DNA of 10,058 nt, from positions 1 to 10,058 of the forward strand of contig RPPU01000110.1 in assembly GCA_003819975.1 (NCBI GenBank), given 5' to 3'. Made by a program: the position numbers and the translations under genes. This DNA is from Desulfobacteraceae bacterium. Its GTDB lineage: Bacteria; Desulfobacterota; DSM-4660; Desulfatiglandales; HGW-15. Positions within the stretch are counted from its first letter, which is position 1. Each line of letters starts with the position of its first letter. The notes beneath the pieces are model-generated. The model was not told where the DNA came from. It did not search any database and saw only the letters and a list, made by a program, of their open reading frames with translations. Below, in pieces: positions 1-5,970 of the stretch.

Positions 1-332
1 CGGCTTACGGGACTGAAACCGCGGAGGCGACTTTGGCGACCGGGGCCGATCAAACGACCGTACAGACCGCAATTGCGGGCCTTGAGGCTTCCATGGTTTA
101 CCATTTCCGGATCGTGGCAACGAATAGCGAAGGAACCGCGGAAGGAACCGACCTGACTTTCACCACCAATTCTTCCGGCGGTGACGGCGGTGGAAGCGGC
201 GATGCCGGCGGCGGCGGGGGTGGCGGCGGATGTTTTGTCGCGGCGCTGGGGGGAGTGAATCCGGGATTCGTGATCGCGGGTTTGATCGCGGTATGGGCGG
301 GACGGGCCAAAAGCCGGTCAAAAGAAAAATGA
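1..332 (+). CDS. C-terminal part of an Fn3-like surface protein with Gly-rich/Cys-Phe C-terminal anchor (5' partial)
   Basis: The reading frame is open from the left edge (first full codon at 3) to the TGA at 330-332, so this is the tail of a longer gene. The visible part is the second half of a fibronectin-III-like module: an AYGTET strand, then LEASMVYHFRIVATNSEGT, then LTFTTNSS. It is followed by a Gly/Ser/Asp linker, a run of eight glycines, Cys-Phe, a hydrophobic segment (about FVIAGLIAVWAG) and a basic tail (RAKSRSKEK). The Gly-run, Cys-Phe, membrane-segment, Lys/Arg order resembles tripartite C-terminal protein-sorting signals such as MYXO-CTERM and similar Cys-containing types, so the protein is probably exported and kept at the cell envelope. 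The next gene ends with the same module and is clearly a paralogue; with only 31 bp between them they are probably one operon. The N-terminal domains lie outside the window, so the function is unknown. Confidence 0.85.
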   Translation, partial: AYGTETAEATLATGADQTTVQTAIAGLEASMVYHFRIVATNSEGTAEGTDLTFTTNSSGGDGGGSGDAGGGGGGGGCFVAALGGVNPGFVIAGLIAVWAGRAKSRSKEK

Positions 333-348
333 AAATCCGACGCAATCT

Positions 349-356
349 TAAAAGGA
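349..356 (+). promoter_or_regulatory. Ribosome binding site for the 685-aa surface protein
   Basis: AAAGGAGA lies 7 bases before the ATG at 364. It supports that start, which also gives a clean signal peptide. Confidence 0.8.
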
Positions 357-363
357 GAGTTAT

Positions 364-2421
364 ATGAGAAAAAGTTTCTTGGCGACGCTCATAGGATTGA
401 ACCTTTTTTTACTTATGAACATCCCGCTGCAAGCCGCGGTCATCGAAGCCGTGAGTTGCTCGCAGCAGGATGTCCAGGCGGCGATCGATCTGGCCCTGGA
501 CGGAGACACGGTTCTGATCCCATCGGGAACCTGCGAATGGAGCATCCCGTACGGCAGCAGCGGTTCCAACTGGAAGGCCGCCGTCAAGATCGTGAAAAAG
601 TCCGTTATCTTAAAAGGCGCCGGCAAGGACCGGACGACCATCGTCAACCGCGTTCCGTATACCTGGCAGAATTGCGCCATTCATGTCGAAGGAGAGGCGG
701 GCAAGCCGGTGCGCATAAGTGGTTTGAGCATCGGGGATTTGAGCACGGAGAACGCCTCCCAATTCATCATCATCGACGGGGATTGCGATTGGCGCGTTGA
801 TCGCTGCCGTTTTTCGGTAAGCGCCAACAAATACGGAGGGTATCGCTACATTTTTATGCCCTATCGGTACGGCCTGATCGATCAATGCGAGTTCGTCAAT
901 ACCCTAGTCAGTTTCAAAAACAGCATGGACGGAGTCATTTCCTGGAACAAGCCTCTTTCCCTGGGAACGGCCGCGGCCGTTTATGTCGAGGACTGTACCT
1001 TTTATTACGGTGTGGAACACGGGCAATTGGAGGATTTTATCGATGGAGCCGGGGGCGCGCGCGTCGTGATCCGGCACAATACCGTGACCAATGCCATTTT
1101 CCATTTCCACGGCATCGAAGGGGGGTCGCTGCGCGGCATGCACAGCTTCGAGCTTTACGAGAACACCGTGATCGGGGACGGCACGGTCAATAATTATCGC
1201 CGGGGCTATATGCGCGGCGGCACGGGGGTCATTTTCAACAACACCTGGTCGGGCGCCTGGAACGCCGGAGCGTCGTTTTATGCGGTCCATCAATGCGTCA
1301 CCATTCAGCAGGATCCCAACGATCACCGCTGCGACGGGGACAAGTGGTGCCACGGATATCCCTGCAAGGACCAGATTGGCCGGACTTCGGATGCCGACGG
1401 TGACGGTAGGCAGGATCTGGCGCCCCTGTTCGCCTGGAACAATTCGGACGGCGGCATGCCCGTGCAGCTCGAAGTACAGACCGATTATTGCCCGGATTGC
1501 GTCAACTACATCCAGGAGGGGCGGGACTATTACAACGATACCGTTCGTTATGATCCGGCGACCGGTTTCTACACGGCAGACTACCGGGGCGACGACGGTA
1601 AAATGAAGCAATGGAACTACAAACCCTATGTCTATCCCCACCCCACGCGCACAACGGGCCCCTTGGCGGACGATGCGCTAAACATCGCTTCCCCCGGGAG
1701 GGGTGTCATCTGGGTCCGGGGTTTCAGCCGCGATATCACCTGGAGTTCCAGCGGCGTGACCGAGCCGGTGCGGATCGAACTTTATAAAGGAAATGACTTA
1801 GACCAAGTGCTCGCCAGGAGTGTAGCGGTGACGAGTGGCACCTCCACATGGCAAATTCCAACCGATCAAACGGTCGGCAACGATTACACGATCAAACTCA
1901 CGGCCGGCGCACACGAGGGTACTTCCGGAAATTTCAGCATCGTTACTCCTGCGGCGCCGGATGTGACGACCGATCCGGCGACCTCTGTGACGCAAACTTC
2001 GACGGTTTTGCGGGGCTCAGTGCATCCCATGGGTTTTCAAACAACGTATTGCTTTGAATACGGCCTGACAACGGCTTACGGCACAACAACTCCTGGTGCA
2101 ACCCTGAACGCGGATACGGATGAGACGGCCGTTCAGGTCGCGATTTCGGCTCTTGAGGCTTCCACGACTTATCATTTCCGGCTGGTGGCGACAAATAGTG
2201 CGGGGACAAGCCCGGGAGAGGACCGAACATTCACCACGACAGCTTCAGGCGGCGGAGGAGGTGGAAGCGGTGACGCCGCAGGCGGCGGCGGCGGGGGCGG
2301 TGGATGTTTTATGAGCGTCATGTGGAATTCTTATTGTTGGCGCGGGCTTTTGGGGTTAGCGGCAATGGGATTGGTTTGGAAAGTGAGAAAAAGGCCCACG
2401 GGTTCGAGGTGTCGAGGGTGA
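364..2421 (+). CDS. Secreted beta-helix/Kre9-like/Fn3-like surface protein with C-terminal Cys anchor
   Basis: A 685-aa exported protein. Residues 1-24 form a signal peptide: basic MRK, hydrophobic core, cleavage near LQAA. Residues about 30-430 look like a right-handed parallel beta-helix of the pectate-lyase-like type. The opening resembles the usual start of such folds (VQAAIDLALDGDTVLIPSGT, then VILKGAGKDRTTI), and many N/G-rich rungs follow. An Asp-rich EF-hand/thrombospondin-3-like calcium loop, DADGDGRQDLAP, lies at 343-354 next to a Cys cluster (C311, C323, C329, C334, C376, C379). Residues about 442-526 (IASPGRGVIW through DITW to YTIKL and FSIV) match the Kre9/KNH Ser-Thr-rich domain pattern. 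Residues about 532-626 are an Fn3-like module. The C-terminus has a Gly-run (to 647), C648-F649, a hydrophobic stretch (about 658-672) and a basic tail. A carbohydrate-binding or polysaccharide-cleaving role is possible from the beta-helix, but I see no diagnostic catalytic motif. The upstream gene is a paralogue, so the two are probably co-transcribed. Fold calls are by eye. Confidence 0.88.
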   Translation: MRKSFLATLIGLNLFLLMNIPLQAAVIEAVSCSQQDVQAAIDLALDGDTVLIPSGTCEWSIPYGSSGSNWKAAVKIVKKSVILKGAGKDRTTIVNRVPYTWQNCAIHVEGEAGKPVRISGLSIGDLSTENASQFIIIDGDCDWRVDRCRFSVSANKYGGYRYIFMPYRYGLIDQCEFVNTLVSFKNSMDGVISWNKPLSLGTAAAVYVEDCTFYYGVEHGQLEDFIDGAGGARVVIRHNTVTNAIFHFHGIEGGSLRGMHSFELYENTVIGDGTVNNYRRGYMRGGTGVIFNNTWSGAWNAGASFYAVHQCVTIQQDPNDHRCDGDKWCHGYPCKDQIGRTSDADGDGRQDLAPLFAWNNSDGGMPVQLEVQTDYCPDCVNYIQEGRDYYNDTVRYDPATGFYTADYRGDDGKMKQWNYKPYVYPHPTRTTGPLADDALNIASPGRGVIWVRGFSRDITWSSSGVTEPVRIELYKGNDLDQVLARSVAVTSGTSTWQIPTDQTVGNDYTIKLTAGAHEGTSGNFSIVTPAAPDVTTDPATSVTQTSTVLRGSVHPMGFQTTYCFEYGLTTAYGTTTPGATLNADTDETAVQVAISALEASTTYHFRLVATNSAGTSPGEDRTFTTTASGGGGGGSGDAAGGGGGGGGCFMSVMWNSYCWRGLLGLAAMGLVWKVRKRPTGSRCRG

Positions 2422-2625
2422 GGAAAGGATGAAGGATGAAAGGGGAATTTGAAACGTGAAAGGTGAAAAAGTCAATTTTTTTTGAAATAAATTACCGGCG
2501 CGAGTCCTGCTTGATTTCATGACCGAGCACAAGAGACGCCAATAGGCGCCCTGCATCCTCGGTCCCTTGGTTCTTTGATCCCGCGATCCCTGGTTTTTAC
2601 CCCTTCCTTATTTGACATTTCACGC

Positions 2626-2653
2626 GAGTACCGGGTTTTAAAACCCGGTACTC
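2626..2653. repeat. 28-bp perfect palindrome
   Basis: GAGTACCGGGTTTT is followed directly by its exact reverse complement (2640-2653), with no spacer. There is no T-run after it, so it does not look like an intrinsic terminator. It may be an extragenic palindrome or protein-binding site. Confidence 0.85.
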
Positions 2654-2682
2654 TTGAGAGCTTTGATCTTCGCTATTTTCTT

Positions 2683-2707
2683 GGGCAGGCGCAAGGCCTG
2701 CCCCTAC
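2683..2707 (-). repeat. REP-like extragenic palindrome with GTAG head
   Basis: GGGCAGGC (2683-2690), a 5-base loop and GCCTGCCC (2696-2703) form a perfect 8-bp stem, followed by CTAC. Read on the minus strand this is a GTAG tetranucleotide directly 5' of a G/C hairpin. That is the arrangement known for REP elements mobilised by REP-associated tyrosine transposases (RAYT/TnpA-REP). No such transposase lies in the window. Confidence 0.7.
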
Positions 2708-2716
2708 ACCCTTGAA

Positions 2717-2766
2717 CGTAGAGACATACGCGTAGAGATGATTTGATATCTCTACGGGTCTCTACG
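2717..2766. repeat. Nested double inverted repeat (CGTAGAGA type)
   Basis: The outer arms are CGTAGAGAC (2717-2725) and GTCTCTACG (2758-2766). The inner arms are CGTAGAGAT (2731-2739) and ATCTCTACG (2748-2756), around an 8-base loop. Both pairs are perfect. The left arms are near-identical direct repeats, so either arm could pair with either partner. A GTAG word opens each left arm, as in REP-type elements. Confidence 0.8.
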
Positions 2767-2807
2767 GACCCCTTGAAACCTTGGCCCCTGTATTCCAATC
2801 ATTTCAT

Positions 2808-2836
2808 TTGACAACCCCATCCATGCCGGGTAGAGA
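2808..2836 (+). promoter_or_regulatory. Possible sigma-70 promoter for the creatininase-family gene
   Basis: A perfect TTGACA (2808-2813) is followed after 17 bases by TAGAGA (2831-2836), a weak -10 match. A perfect TATAAT at 2849-2854 lies too far from that -35 (35 bases) and has no -35 of its own. Either could be used, so this call is tentative. Confidence 0.3.
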
Positions 2837-2865
2837 ATAATGGAATATTATAATCATTTACGTAT

Positions 2866-2870
2866 GGAGG
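2866..2870 (+). promoter_or_regulatory. Ribosome binding site for the creatininase-family gene
   Basis: GGAGG sits 4 bases before the ATG at 2875. The spacing is short but the match is perfect, and no better upstream in-frame start is visible. Confidence 0.65.
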
Positions 2871-2874
2871 TTCT

Positions 2875-3693
2875 ATGCTTACCCATTTTTGGCTGCATGA
2901 ACTGACGCGGCCCGCTTTTGAAGAGTGGCTGGAAAATGAACCGGAACCGGTCATCATTATTGCGCTCGGCAGCCTGGAGCAGCACGGCCCGCATCTGCCC
3001 CTGGGCAATGACAGCCTGATCGCCCAGGGTTACAGCCACGAGACAGCTAAGCGCTCCCACAGCGTATGCGTGCATCCTTGCTTTCCGGGCTATTCCCCGC
3101 ATCATATGGGCTTTAAAGGGACCATTACCCTTAAAGAAGAGACCCTGAAAGCCGTGCTCATGGACACCATCGGAAGCCTGGCTGCTCACGGCATTAAGCG
3201 CTTTATGATCCTGAACATGCACGGCGGCAATACCCCTATCGTGAACCTGGTGGCCCAGAGCGCCAAAAGGGAATTCAGGGTCATGGTGGCGGCGCCGACC
3301 GGCCCCAGCGACACCCATTGGGGCCGGGTGCATGCCGACCGCCAAAAAAGAGAGTTTGACGTGCACAGCGGACCGACCGAGACGGGAAACTCGCTTTATC
3401 TTTTTAAAGATCTGGTGGAAATGGAGCGTTTGCAGGGGTGGGATGTCACTTTACGTCTGGACCCCAAACTTAAGGAGTTTTTAGATCCGGACCGGCCGGA
3501 TTTTGAAATGGTCAGCCAGATTTTCAAGGCCTGCCTGGGACCGAATACCGATGATTTCACTGCGAACGGCGTTTACGGCAAAAACGATCCCCGTGAGGCT
3601 GATCCGCAAGAGGCGGCGGAACGCTTTGAGGAAAAGGTGCAATTCTTGGTGGAATTCATTAAAGTGTGGAAGAACATACCGGTTTCTTTTTGA
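2875..3693 (+). CDS. Creatininase-family metal-dependent amidohydrolase
   Basis: A 272-aa protein of normal length for the creatininase/creatinine amidohydrolase family (PF02633), a cytoplasmic two-metal hydrolase fold that cleaves amide bonds. Members include creatininase, the archaeal FAPy deformylase ArfB and the mycofactocin peptidase MftE. The signature is clear. GSLEQHGPHLPLGND (residues 32-46) supplies E35, H37 and D46. NMHGGN (114-119) supplies H116. HSGPTETG (164-171) stands where HAGExETS is usual and keeps the His and the metal-binding Glu (E169), but has Pro and a final Gly in variable positions. No signal peptide or membrane segment is seen. The gene stands alone: 450 bp of repeat-rich DNA precede it and the mini-gene behind it has its own promoter. 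The substrate cannot be inferred; creatinine itself is unlikely, because the family is broad and no creatine-pathway neighbour is present. Confidence 0.9.
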   Translation: MLTHFWLHELTRPAFEEWLENEPEPVIIIALGSLEQHGPHLPLGNDSLIAQGYSHETAKRSHSVCVHPCFPGYSPHHMGFKGTITLKEETLKAVLMDTIGSLAAHGIKRFMILNMHGGNTPIVNLVAQSAKREFRVMVAAPTGPSDTHWGRVHADRQKREFDVHSGPTETGNSLYLFKDLVEMERLQGWDVTLRLDPKLKEFLDPDRPDFEMVSQIFKACLGPNTDDFTANGVYGKNDPREADPQEAAERFEEKVQFLVEFIKVWKNIPVSF

Positions 3694-3711
3694 CATCCGT
3701 TAAATTTAAGC

Positions 3712-3740
3712 TTGAAATAGGCCTTGATTTTTAATATATA
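3712..3740 (+). promoter_or_regulatory. Sigma-70-type promoter of the lysine-rich mini-gene
   Basis: TTGAAA (3712-3717), a 17-base spacer and TATATA (3735-3740) form a near-consensus promoter. Transcription would start near 3747, leaving a leader of about 44 bases before the ATG at 3791. Confidence 0.6.
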
Positions 3741-3776
3741 GTAGATGTTGCGGTTTTCACATTAACCCACCAAATT

Positions 3777-3784
3777 AAAGGAGG
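3777..3784 (+). promoter_or_regulatory. Strong ribosome binding site for the mini-gene
   Basis: AAAGGAGG lies 6 bases before the ATG at 3791. It is a near-perfect anti-16S match, and it is the main reason to believe the 35-codon frame is translated. Confidence 0.8.
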
Positions 3785-3790
3785 AAAAGT

Positions 3791-3898
3791 ATGGCAAAGG
3801 ATCAGAATATCAAGAAAGACGCAAAAAAGAAATCGACCAAAACATTAAAAGAGAAAAGACTTGAGAAAAAGGCTAAAAAAGCGGGTAAAAACGCTTAG
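3791..3898 (+). CDS. Small lysine-rich protein (35 aa)
   Basis: A 35-codon frame, ATG to TAG, beginning MAKDQNIKKDAKKKSTK and ending KKAGKNA. It contains 14 Lys and 1 Arg against 4 acidic residues, and has no Cys, aromatic residue or hydrophobic stretch. It is therefore a very basic, probably unstructured or helical cytoplasmic peptide; nucleic-acid or ribosome binding is only a guess from charge. Translation is supported by a consensus RBS, a good promoter about 50 bases upstream, and an intrinsic terminator about 90 bases after the stop. Together these make a compact monocistronic unit. The composition is A-rich, unlike the G+C-richer neighbours, but that follows from the Lys codons. I recall similar small Lys-rich proteins annotated as hypothetical in proteobacteria but cannot confirm homology here. 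Confidence 0.75.
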   Translation: MAKDQNIKKDAKKKSTKTLKEKRLEKKAKKAGKNA

Positions 3899-3985
3899 CA
3901 TCGCGGGAAAACGAAACGACCGATCAGGTGAATCGACTACGGGCCGCGGTCCGGGCGGTTAAATTCATTGAAAACCTGAAACACA

Positions 3986-4025
3986 GGCCGAATCAAGCCA
4001 CGACAGGATTCGGGCCGTTTTTTTT
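3986..4025 (+). terminator. Intrinsic terminator of the mini-gene
   Basis: GGCCGAATC (3986-3994) pairs with GATTCGGGCC (4007-4016) with one bulged G, and is followed by G and eight T (4018-4025). It closes the + strand transcript about 90 bases after the mini-gene stop. Confidence 0.8.
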
Positions 4026-4080
4026 GCCGCAGCCTGAACGTCCGGAGTCCATCCGCCTGATCCGTTTTAGACTTTCATTA

Positions 4081-4130
4081 AATGGAAACGGGCCGTTGCC
4101 TCGTCGGAGGGACAACGGCCCGTTTCCATT
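4081..4130 (-). terminator. 18-bp perfect hairpin after the FG-GAP protein gene
   Basis: AATGGAAACGGGCCGTTG (4081-4098) is perfectly complementary to 4113-4130. The 14-base loop can extend the stem with CCTC/GAGG around GTCG. The element starts 13 bases after the minus-strand stop at 4144. No T-run follows on either strand, so it is not a textbook Rho-independent terminator. It may still stop transcription or protect the mRNA 3' end, and it also faces the + strand terminator across the convergent junction. Confidence 0.55.
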
Positions 4131-4143
4131 CAGAGACCTGGAA

Positions 4144-5931
4144 TCAAAAGCATTCCAGCCTGGGCCAAGGATAAACATTGTGCTCCATCCAGTTGTTATT
4201 GTCGTAGTCGGATTCCGGAATCCTTAAGCCGTTAAAGGGATCGAGGGCATTGACGATGGTTTCGACGGTGTGATTGCCGCCGATGCCGTGATGGAAGAAA
4301 GTCGCCGTCCAATAGGAATCGTCCGGGGACAGGCCGCCGGTTTGATACCAGCCGTAGCCCGGGATGTGGCCGTAATCCATGAGCGCCCCGTCTTCAAGCC
4401 ATTTCATCCAAAGCGTCGGGCTTTTTTTGTCGCCGGAATTGCCGATGAGCGCTTTCAAGTCATAAAATCGATTCGTGCAAAGCTCCCAAAACCACTCGCC
4501 GTTGACGAAACGCTTGAACACTTGCGGGCCATTGGTTTCGAAGATCGCGAATTCTTTTATTGAAAAATCCATGTATCGGGGATCGTTGCCGTAGAGGTAG
4601 AATGAATTCGATCCCGCGACCCAGGCGTTCAAGAAACTTTCATTAATTTGAATGAGATCCCGTTTGGCGTCCGAATTCAGCCTCATGGAAAACCAGGCGG
4701 CGTCATTCAGCCAATTTCCCAGTTGCGCGGCCCATTCTTGTTTTTGGAAATAGCCTGTTCCATTGTTGCTGTTGTATACGGCGATATGCACCTCGGCCGT
4801 GTTTTTGCCGTTTTGATTTCGGAATTTTGCGAAATCGAATTTGCCGTCGCCGTTGAAATCCCCGGTAAACCATTCCTGGCCCATGACTCCCTGTTGAGTT
4901 GCCCACCGTTGTATGATGAAGGCGCTGCCGGTCGAGAGATGGACATCGGCGGTCCAATTGCCGCCTTCATCCCAAAATTTCGCGAAATCGGTTTTGCCGT
5001 CGCCGTTGAAATCGCCGGTATACCATTTCTGTCCTTCCCAATAACCTCCCTGTTGGGTGGCCCAGCGCTGAGTAGTGAAACTGCCGCCGGTCGAGACATA
5101 AACATCGGCGGTCCAATTGCCGTTGATCTGAGTGAAGCCCGCGATATCGGTTCTGCCGTTGCCGTCAAAATCCCCGGTCACCAGGGTTTGAAAAATTCCG
5201 GGCCAGGGTTTGTACCCGCCCCATCCCAGCCATTGTTGCATTTGGAAGCTGTTGCCGGTTGAAAGATGGACATAAATGTACGCATAGTATGAATAAGGAA
5301 ACAGCGGTTTTTTACCGCTGTAGTATCTGGCGAAATCGGTTTTGCCGTCGCCGTTAAAATCGCCGATAAACCATTTTTGGCCCATGACTCCCTGTTGAGT
5401 TGCCCACCGTTGCATGATGAAGGCGCTGCCGGTCGAAAGATGAACATCGGCGGTCCAGCGGCCGTTATCGTCCCAGAATTTCGCGAAATCGGTTTTGCCG
5501 TCATTGTTGAAATCACCGGTATGCCATTTCTGTCCTTCCCAATAACCTCCCTGTTGCGTGGCCCAGCGCTGGACTCCTCCGAAACCGCCGTATCCGTTTC
5601 CCAAATAGACATTCACCGACCAACAGTTGGATTCATTTCTGAAAACAGCCAGGTCGCCGTAGCCGTCGCCGTTAAAATCGCCCGTATGAACGGGCCTGAC
5701 ATTAAAATAGCCGTTGAGGGTACGAATTGTTTTTTCATCCATTGCAGGCTCGATGCCATCCATGCCTTCCTCGTTGTTTCCCTGATCTTCCGGTTCCGGG
5801 AAATCATCCGGTCCATAGGTCACAAACGGGGTCGGGTCCGGCGGGTCAGCCGCCTGAAAGGCCAGGGCGTTAAACGACCCAAGCAAAAGACAAATTGCCG
5901 ATAATAAAAAAATCCTGATTCCTTTTTTCAT
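4144..5931 (-). CDS. Secreted FG-GAP/VCBS-like repeat protein
   Basis: A 595-aa exported protein with a signal peptide at 1-24 (MKKGIRIFLL start, hydrophobic core, NALA). An acidic, Pro/Glu-rich linker follows (about 27-66). Then come six repeats built on a calcium-loop motif, GDFNGDGKTDFAKF-like, starting at residues 84, 139, 190, 253, 306 and 357. Each is followed by a W..DVHLSTG..F..QRWATQQG-type segment. A seventh, decayed copy (about 411-428) has lost the Asp ladder. This is the pattern of FG-GAP/VCBS beta-propeller repeats; a seven-bladed propeller with one worn blade is a reasonable inference. Residues about 430-595 form an aromatic-rich C-terminal domain I do not recognise. There is no C-terminal anchor, so the protein may be released or periplasmic. 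The start is fixed by AAGGAGGT before the ATG. Probable role: calcium-dependent adhesion or ligand binding outside the cell. No catalytic residues are recognised. Confidence 0.88.
   Translation of the reverse strand: MKKGIRIFLLSAICLLLGSFNALAFQAADPPDPTPFVTYGPDDFPEPEDQGNNEEGMDGIEPAMDEKTIRTLNGYFNVRPVHTGDFNGDGYGDLAVFRNESNCWSVNVYLGNGYGGFGGVQRWATQQGGYWEGQKWHTGDFNNDGKTDFAKFWDDNGRWTADVHLSTGSAFIMQRWATQQGVMGQKWFIGDFNGDGKTDFARYYSGKKPLFPYSYYAYIYVHLSTGNSFQMQQWLGWGGYKPWPGIFQTLVTGDFDGNGRTDIAGFTQINGNWTADVYVSTGGSFTTQRWATQQGGYWEGQKWYTGDFNGDGKTDFAKFWDEGGNWTADVHLSTGSAFIIQRWATQQGVMGQEWFTGDFNGDGKFDFAKFRNQNGKNTAEVHIAVYNSNNGTGYFQKQEWAAQLGNWLNDAAWFSMRLNSDAKRDLIQINESFLNAWVAGSNSFYLYGNDPRYMDFSIKEFAIFETNGPQVFKRFVNGEWFWELCTNRFYDLKALIGNSGDKKSPTLWMKWLEDGALMDYGHIPGYGWYQTGGLSPDDSYWTATFFHHGIGGNHTVETIVNALDPFNGLRIPESDYDNNNWMEHNVYPWPRLECF
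4870..5070 (-). repeat. Internal near-identical DNA repeat, copy B (FG-GAP repeats 5-6)
   Basis: This stretch is nearly base-for-base the same as 5371-5571, exactly 501 bp (167 codons) away, in phase with the reading frame. It encodes the later copy of the repeat pair in protein order. Confidence 0.85.
5371..5571 (-). repeat. Internal near-identical DNA repeat, copy A (FG-GAP repeats 2-3)
   Basis: Partner of 4870-5070. Differences are a handful of scattered substitutions and no frame-breaking indel, pointing to a fairly recent in-frame duplication or to gene conversion between the copies. Confidence 0.85.
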
Positions 5932-5936
5932 TTAAG

Positions 5937-5944
5937 ACCTCCTT
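5937..5944 (-). promoter_or_regulatory. Ribosome binding site of the FG-GAP protein gene
   Basis: On the minus strand AAGGAGGT lies 5 bases before the ATG at 5931. This near-perfect Shine-Dalgarno fixes the start. Confidence 0.85.
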
Positions 5945-5957
5945 GTTTTATTTAACG

Positions 5958-5970
5958 GCGCATCATGCGC
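5958..5970. promoter_or_regulatory. 13-bp palindrome in the FG-GAP gene leader
   Basis: GCGCATCATGCGC is a perfect odd-length palindrome. With flanking AACG and GTT it extends to an imperfect arm pair (5954-5973). It lies 26 bases upstream of the ATG and could be an operator or a leader hairpin. No clear -35/-10 pair was found nearby. Confidence 0.35.

Larger units (their letters stand above)
2422..2874. other. Gene-free intergenic region with short repeats and palindromes
   Basis: No convincing coding frame lies in these 453 bp. The left part (about 2414-2469) is purine-rich, with repeated GGATGAA/GTGAAAGG-like words just after the surface-protein stop. Around 2560-2595 there are imperfect TCCCTTGG / GATCCC repeats. 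Three palindromic elements follow at 2626-2653, 2683-2707 and 2717-2766, listed separately. A T8 run at about 2475-2482 is not preceded by a stem, so no intrinsic terminator for the upstream gene is visible. The right end holds the likely promoter and RBS of the creatininase-family gene. Confidence 0.7.

Noticed and set aside
904..1641. Long minus-strand frame (245 codons) inside the beta-helix protein gene
   Set aside because: It is antisense to a gene with a signal peptide, RBS and recognisable domains. Its translation is low-complexity Val/Ile/Arg-rich and it has no RBS; it mirrors the codon bias of the real gene.
2475..2482. T8 run as a terminator for the 685-aa protein gene
   Set aside because: No G/C-rich stem precedes it.
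2717..2766. Possible CRISPR-like repeats (CGTAGAGA words)
   Set aside because: Only two direct copies 14 bases apart with no spacer-sized units; they are explained by nested inverted repeats.
2854..3366. Minus-strand frame of 170 codons over the creatininase-family gene
   Set aside because: The plus strand carries all family motifs; the antisense frame is a shadow.
4648..5262. Plus-strand frame of 204 codons opposite the FG-GAP gene
   Set aside because: Its repeated FAVAVEI-like segments are simply the mirror of the FG-GAP DNA repeats; no start signal.
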